57,739 bases of DNA from Sphingomonas sp. GTDB taxonomy: Bacteria > Pseudomonadota > Alphaproteobacteria > Sphingomonadales > Sphingomonadaceae. Shown here piece by piece: positions 57,626 through 57,739 of the stretch. The stretch's first letter is position 1; each line of letters opens with the position of its first letter. The stretch covers positions 1 to 57,739 of the forward strand of contig PNLG01000208.1 of assembly GCA_013822915.1 (NCBI GenBank). The letters are read 5' to 3'. The translations under genes and the position numbers were made by a program. The notes beneath the pieces were generated by a model that was given only the letters and a program-made list of their open reading frames with translations, was not told where the DNA came from and did not search any database.

Positions 57626-57739
57626 CATTCTAGCGGCGACGCAGCAGTGCGCCAGCCTCCGCCGAGCGCACGGAACAGCGCGACTTGCGCCTGTGCGATG
57701 GCAAGATCGGACTGGGCGACGGCGAGCGACGCCTGCGCC
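57626..57739 (-). CDS. NodT-type outer-membrane efflux lipoprotein, 3' end only
   Basis: The last 37 codons of a gene that continues beyond the window. AQASLAVAQSDLAIAQAQV, then ALFRALGGGW, is the C-terminal signature of RND outer-membrane factor lipoproteins of the NodT/OprM family. The stop is 5 nt before the response-regulator start, placing all three genes in one operon. Confidence 0.8.

Noticed and set aside
1..57739. CRISPR array
   Set aside because: No regularly spaced direct repeats found. The Cas4-like protein at 46927 lies in a McrBC operon, with no cas1 or cas2.

Overview
The window is GC-rich alphaproteobacterial DNA, most likely from a sphingomonad (order Sphingomonadales). The signs are a SusC-like/TonB-dependent receptor beside MFS, LacI and Gfo/Idh genes, a gltD-gltB pair in that order, a PF05368/NDUFA9-type NAD(P)-binding protein, and a NodT-type efflux lipoprotein downstream of an OmpR/EnvZ-type pair. 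This placement comes from gene content and protein style; no search was run.

Layout. (1) 1-23515 looks like ordinary chromosome. It holds a sugar-uptake group (Gfo/Idh oxidoreductase, TonB receptor, MFS carrier, YeiH-like exporter, LacI regulator), a class A penicillin-binding protein, a threonine-aldolase-like enzyme, an EamA transporter, an SDR protein, pepN, a GST, gltB and gltD with a tiny coupled gene between them, uppP and an NDUFA9-like protein. (2) 23661-23747 is tRNA-Leu(CAG). (3) About 23730-55607 reads as one integrated mobile element of roughly 31.9 kb. A large serine recombinase abuts the tRNA 3' end, and a 19-bp imperfect copy of that 3' end (17/19) lies at 55589-55607. (4) 55609-57739 resumes chromosome-like genes: histidine kinase, response regulator, and the end of a NodT-type efflux gene, all on the minus strand.

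Inside the element, the left half (23.7-37.8 kb) is backbone: recombinase, ParB-like protein, three coupled genes of unknown function, a divergent control region with nested inverted repeats (candidate oriT), and a MobA/MobL-type relaxase. After these comes a plus-strand module of two intact DEDD-fold exonuclease homologues, one apparently dead homologue, an AAA+ ATPase and an unknown protein. No type IV secretion genes or replication initiator are recognisable, so it would be mobilisable rather than self-transmissible.

The right half (37.9-55.4 kb) is defence cargo: a single-chain nuclease/methyltransferase of type IIG design, an unknown-XRE/ImmA-TIR operon, and a seven-gene operon (WYL regulator, PD-(D/E)XK protein, RecB-like/DEDD double nuclease, second PD-(D/E)XK protein, McrB, McrC, CoiA-like nuclease). 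The last operon is tightly packed with 4-nt start/stop overlaps and carries at least five nuclease folds under one regulator. It and the exonuclease/AAA module are the best candidates for undescribed systems.
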